DNA from: an uncultured Paraburkholderia sp.
GTDB lineage: Bacteria > Pseudomonadota > Gammaproteobacteria > Burkholderiales > Burkholderiaceae
DNA: 7,858 nucleotides
NCBI GenBank assembly: GCA_937917025.1
Contig: CALFSF010000565.1
Location: 1 to 7,858 of the forward strand
Direction of reading: 5' to 3'
Numbering within the stretch: position 1 is the stretch's first letter; every line of letters starts with the position of its first letter. This document shows positions 6,101 through 7,858 of this stretch, piece after piece. A model generated the notes under the pieces. It saw only the letters and a list, made by a program, of their open reading frames with translations, searched no databases and was not told the DNA's origin. The position numbers and the translations under genes were made by a program.

Positions 6101-6190
6101 CGCGCCGATTTGCTGACTCGATTGCGGGCGCGCGAACTGCCGGGAGGGTTCCCGGGGTTCACTACAAATGCGGCTAAAGAGGTCGTCAGC
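6101..6190 (+). promoter_or_regulatory. SAM-II-like riboswitch (long-loop variant) in metX leader
   Basis: The element shows the SAM-II order. P1 5' strand CGCGCC (6101-6106) is followed at once by GATTTG (6107-6112), then the P2 5' strand CTGACTC (6113-6119), then GATTGC (6120-6125) with the conserved TTGC. One base later comes the P1 3' strand GGCGCG (6127-6132). After a 40-base loop comes GCTAAA (6173-6178), then the P2 3' strand GAGGTC/GTCAGC (6179-6190). GATTTG, TTGC and GCTAAA are the SAM-contacting and triplex segments of SAM-II as I recall them. P2 can form as GACTC with GAGGTC (one bulged G) or GCTGAC with GTCAGC. The loop carries an inserted hairpin (6134-6160). SAM-II normally shuts off translation of methionine genes when SAM binds, and metX is a known target class. 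A covariance-model search was not possible. Confidence 0.7.
6134..6160 (+). other. Inserted hairpin within the riboswitch loop
   Basis: GAACT (6134-6138) pairs with GGTTC (6156-6160, one U-G pair), and CCGGGA (6140-6145) pairs with TCCCGG (6150-6155). The stem has 11 pairs, with G6139 bulged and loop GGGT. It lies between the P1 3' strand and GCTAAA, where classical SAM-II has only a short linker. Confidence 0.65.
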
Positions 6191-6259
6191 CGCGCATCAC
6201 GTCTCCTCGCGCATCGCCGACACCATCTAGCCGTCCAGAGTCGTTAAAAGGCGGAATGA

Positions 6260-7405
6260 ATGGAATCGATCGGCATCGTCGCTCCCCAGAAAATGCATTT
6301 CTCCGAGCCGCTGCTTTTGCAGAACGGCAGCTCGCTCGCCGGTTACGACCTGATGGTCGAAACCTACGGCACGCTCAATGCCGCGCGCAGCAACGCGGTG
6401 CTCGTCTGTCATGCGCTCAACGCGTCGCATCACGTCGCGGGCGTCTATGCGGACGACCCGAAGGACGTCGGCTGGTGGGACAACATGGTGGGCCCGGGCA
6501 AGCCGCTCGACACGAACCGCTTCTTCGTGATCGGCGTGAACAATCTCGGCTCGTGTTTCGGCTCGACCGGCCCGATGAGCATCGATCCGTCGACGCAGCA
6601 GCCCTACGGCGCGCGCTTTCCGGTCGTCACCGTCGAGGACTGGGTGAACGCGCAGGCGCGCGTCGCCGATGTGTTCGGCATCGAGCGCTTTGCCGCGGTG
6701 ATGGGCGGCAGCCTCGGCGGCATGCAGGCGCTCGCGTGGAGCATGATGTACCCGGAGCGCGTCGCGCACTGCATCGTGGTGGCGTCGACGCCGAAGCTCT
6801 CCGCGCAGAACATCGCGTTCAACGAAGTGGCGCGCTCGGCGATCCTGTCGGATCCGGACTTCCACGGCGGCAACTACTACGCGCACGACGTGAAACCGAA
6901 GCGCGGCCTGCGCGTCGCGCGGATGATCGGCCACATCACGTATCTCTCCGACGACGACATGGCCGCGAAATTCGGCCGCGCGCTGCGCCGTGCCGAAGGC
7001 GCGCACGATGCGTACAACTTCAATTTCGACGTCGAGTTCGAGGTGGAGTCGTATCTGCGGTATCAGGGCGACAAATTCGCCGACTATTTCGACGCGAACA
7101 CGTATCTGCTGATCACCCGCGCGCTCGACTACTTCGATCCGGCAAAAGCGTTCGACGGCGACCTGACCGCCGCGCTCGCACACACCACGGCGAAATACCT
7201 CGTCGCGAGTTTCTCGACCGACTGGCGCTTCGCGCCCGCGCGCTCGCGCGAACTGGTCAAGGCGCTGCTCGATCACAAACGCACGGTGACGTACGCCGAA
7301 ATCGACGCGCCGCACGGCCACGACGCCTTCCTGCTCGACGACGCCCGCTATCACAACCTGATGCGCGCTTACTACGAACGCATCGCCACCGAGGTGAACG
7401 CATGA
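6260..7405 (+). CDS. metX: Homoserine O-acyltransferase MetX (probably succinyl-CoA specific)
   Basis: This 381-residue alpha/beta-hydrolase acylates the hydroxyl of L-homoserine, the first committed step of methionine synthesis, in the cytoplasm. Catalytic residues are clear: nucleophile S151 in GGSLGG (149-154), D321 in STDWRF and H354 in PHGHDAF. The oxyanion/substrate segment is NNLGSCFGSTGP (94-105), and R221 in RMIGH and D355 are the expected substrate contacts. The Burkholderia members are now named homoserine O-succinyltransferase (MetXS); R323 just after the catalytic Asp fits the residue rule I recall for succinyl-CoA use, but acetyl-CoA cannot be excluded. AAAAGG (6246-6251) sits eight bases before the ATG, and an in-frame TGA touches the ATG, so the start is fixed. 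It overlaps metW by ATGA and is led by the SAM-II-like element. Confidence 0.95.
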   Translation: MESIGIVAPQKMHFSEPLLLQNGSSLAGYDLMVETYGTLNAARSNAVLVCHALNASHHVAGVYADDPKDVGWWDNMVGPGKPLDTNRFFVIGVNNLGSCFGSTGPMSIDPSTQQPYGARFPVVTVEDWVNAQARVADVFGIERFAAVMGGSLGGMQALAWSMMYPERVAHCIVVASTPKLSAQNIAFNEVARSAILSDPDFHGGNYYAHDVKPKRGLRVARMIGHITYLSDDDMAAKFGRALRRAEGAHDAYNFNFDVEFEVESYLRYQGDKFADYFDANTYLLITRALDYFDPAKAFDGDLTAALAHTTAKYLVASFSTDWRFAPARSRELVKALLDHKRTVTYAEIDAPHGHDAFLLDDARYHNLMRAYYERIATEVNA

Positions 7406-7858
7406 ACCAGCGCGCGCTCGATTATCTTGCAACGCGGCCCGACTTCCGCGCGATCGCCCGCTGGGTCGAGCCGCGCTCGACGGTGCTCGATCTCGGCTGT
7501 GGCGACGGCTCGCTGCTGTCGCTACTGATCGAGGAGCTCGAAGTGTCGGGCTACGGCATCGAGATCAACGACGCCGGCGTGCTCGCATCGACGAAAAACG
7601 GCATCAACGTGATCCAGCAGAATCTGGAAGACGGCCTGCGTCTCTTCGAGGACGGCAGTTTCGATTTCGCGATCCTGTCGCAGACGCTCCAGACGATTCA
7701 CCAGACCGCCGCGATCCTGCGCGAGACGGTACGCGTCGGGAAGGAATGCATCGTGTCGTTTCCGAACTTCGGCTACTGGTCGCACCGGCTCTCGGTGTTG
7801 CAGGGGCGCATGCCTGTCTCGAAGTCGCTGCCCTACCAGTGGCACAACACGCCGAACG
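7402..7858 (+). CDS. metW: Methionine biosynthesis protein MetW, partial at 3' end
   Basis: 152 codons are present before the window ends; the family is about 200 residues. It has a class I SAM-dependent methyltransferase fold: motif I VLDLGCGDGSLL (28-39), the acidic end of strand 2 in YGIEIND (51-57), and LSQTLQTIHQ (92-101) for motif IV. VSFPNFGYW and SLPYQWHNTPN are strongly MetW-like. The ATG overlaps the metX stop (ATGA), with GAGGTG about five bases upstream, so it is translationally coupled to metX. MetW accompanies MetX in many proteobacteria and is thought to support homoserine acylation; no methylation substrate is established as far as I know. The riboswitch-like leader should control both genes. 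Confidence 0.93.
   Translation, partial: MNQRALDYLATRPDFRAIARWVEPRSTVLDLGCGDGSLLSLLIEELEVSGYGIEINDAGVLASTKNGINVIQQNLEDGLRLFEDGSFDFAILSQTLQTIHQTAAILRETVRVGKECIVSFPNFGYWSHRLSVLQGRMPVSKSLPYQWHNTPN

Noticed and set aside
6093..6116. Seven-codon leader peptide MNDAPIC upstream of metX
   Set aside because: Overlaps P1 and GATTTG of the riboswitch, has no Met codons beyond the start and no convincing ribosome site.
6097..6177. 26-codon ORF ending inside GCTAAA
   Set aside because: Its frame is explained by the structured RNA, and translation would unfold the aptamer; no family resemblance.
6227..7432. 401-codon open frame on the minus strand opposite metX
   Set aside because: Antisense shadow created by high GC at third positions; composition is Arg/Val/His-rich with no recognisable domain.

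Overview
The window is GC-rich, densely coded DNA from a betaproteobacterium of the Burkholderiaceae, most likely Paraburkholderia or Burkholderia. The protein families and gene order (hslU end, RegBA-type two-component system, argB, HAD pyrimidine nucleotidase, slmA, metX-metW) fit that group. I know this from memory of the families; no database was searched. It looks like chromosomal core sequence. I see no insertion sequence, prophage, tRNA, rRNA or CRISPR array.

Layout. 1-89 (+) is the C-terminal end of hslU. It converges on a leftward operon, separated from it by a hairpin terminator that works in both directions (179-213). The leftward operon, read from 2394 down to 246, encodes a small eight-cysteine CWC-family protein, a membrane redox sensor kinase (RegB/PrrB-like) and its Fis-type response regulator (RegA/PrrA-like); the last two overlap by ATGA. 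A 283-base divergent gap (2395-2677) holds a probable argB promoter. Rightward genes follow: argB (2678-3577), a HAD pyrimidine 5'-nucleotidase (about 3809-4603) that runs 34 bases into slmA (4570-5259), and an HdeD-like six-helix membrane protein (5362-5943). A 316-base gap (5944-6259) then leads to metX (6260-7405) and metW (from 7402, cut by the window end).

The main discovery is in the 5944-6259 gap. After a perfect 13-bp hairpin and a TATAAT box, the metX leader carries the conserved pieces of a SAM-II riboswitch in the right order: P1, GATTTG, P2 5' strand, TTGC, P1 3' strand, GCTAAA, P2 3' strand. Its connecting loop is enlarged by an inserted 11-bp hairpin. This fits S-adenosylmethionine feedback on metX-metW, the committed acylation step of methionine synthesis. 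It is unusual because the P2 3' strand lies well upstream of the metX ribosome binding site instead of containing it.

Functionally the window links methionine synthesis (metXW), arginine synthesis (argB), redox-responsive global control (RegBA with a Cys-rich partner), division-site protection (SlmA), nucleotide housekeeping (HAD) and a stress-type membrane protein (HdeD).
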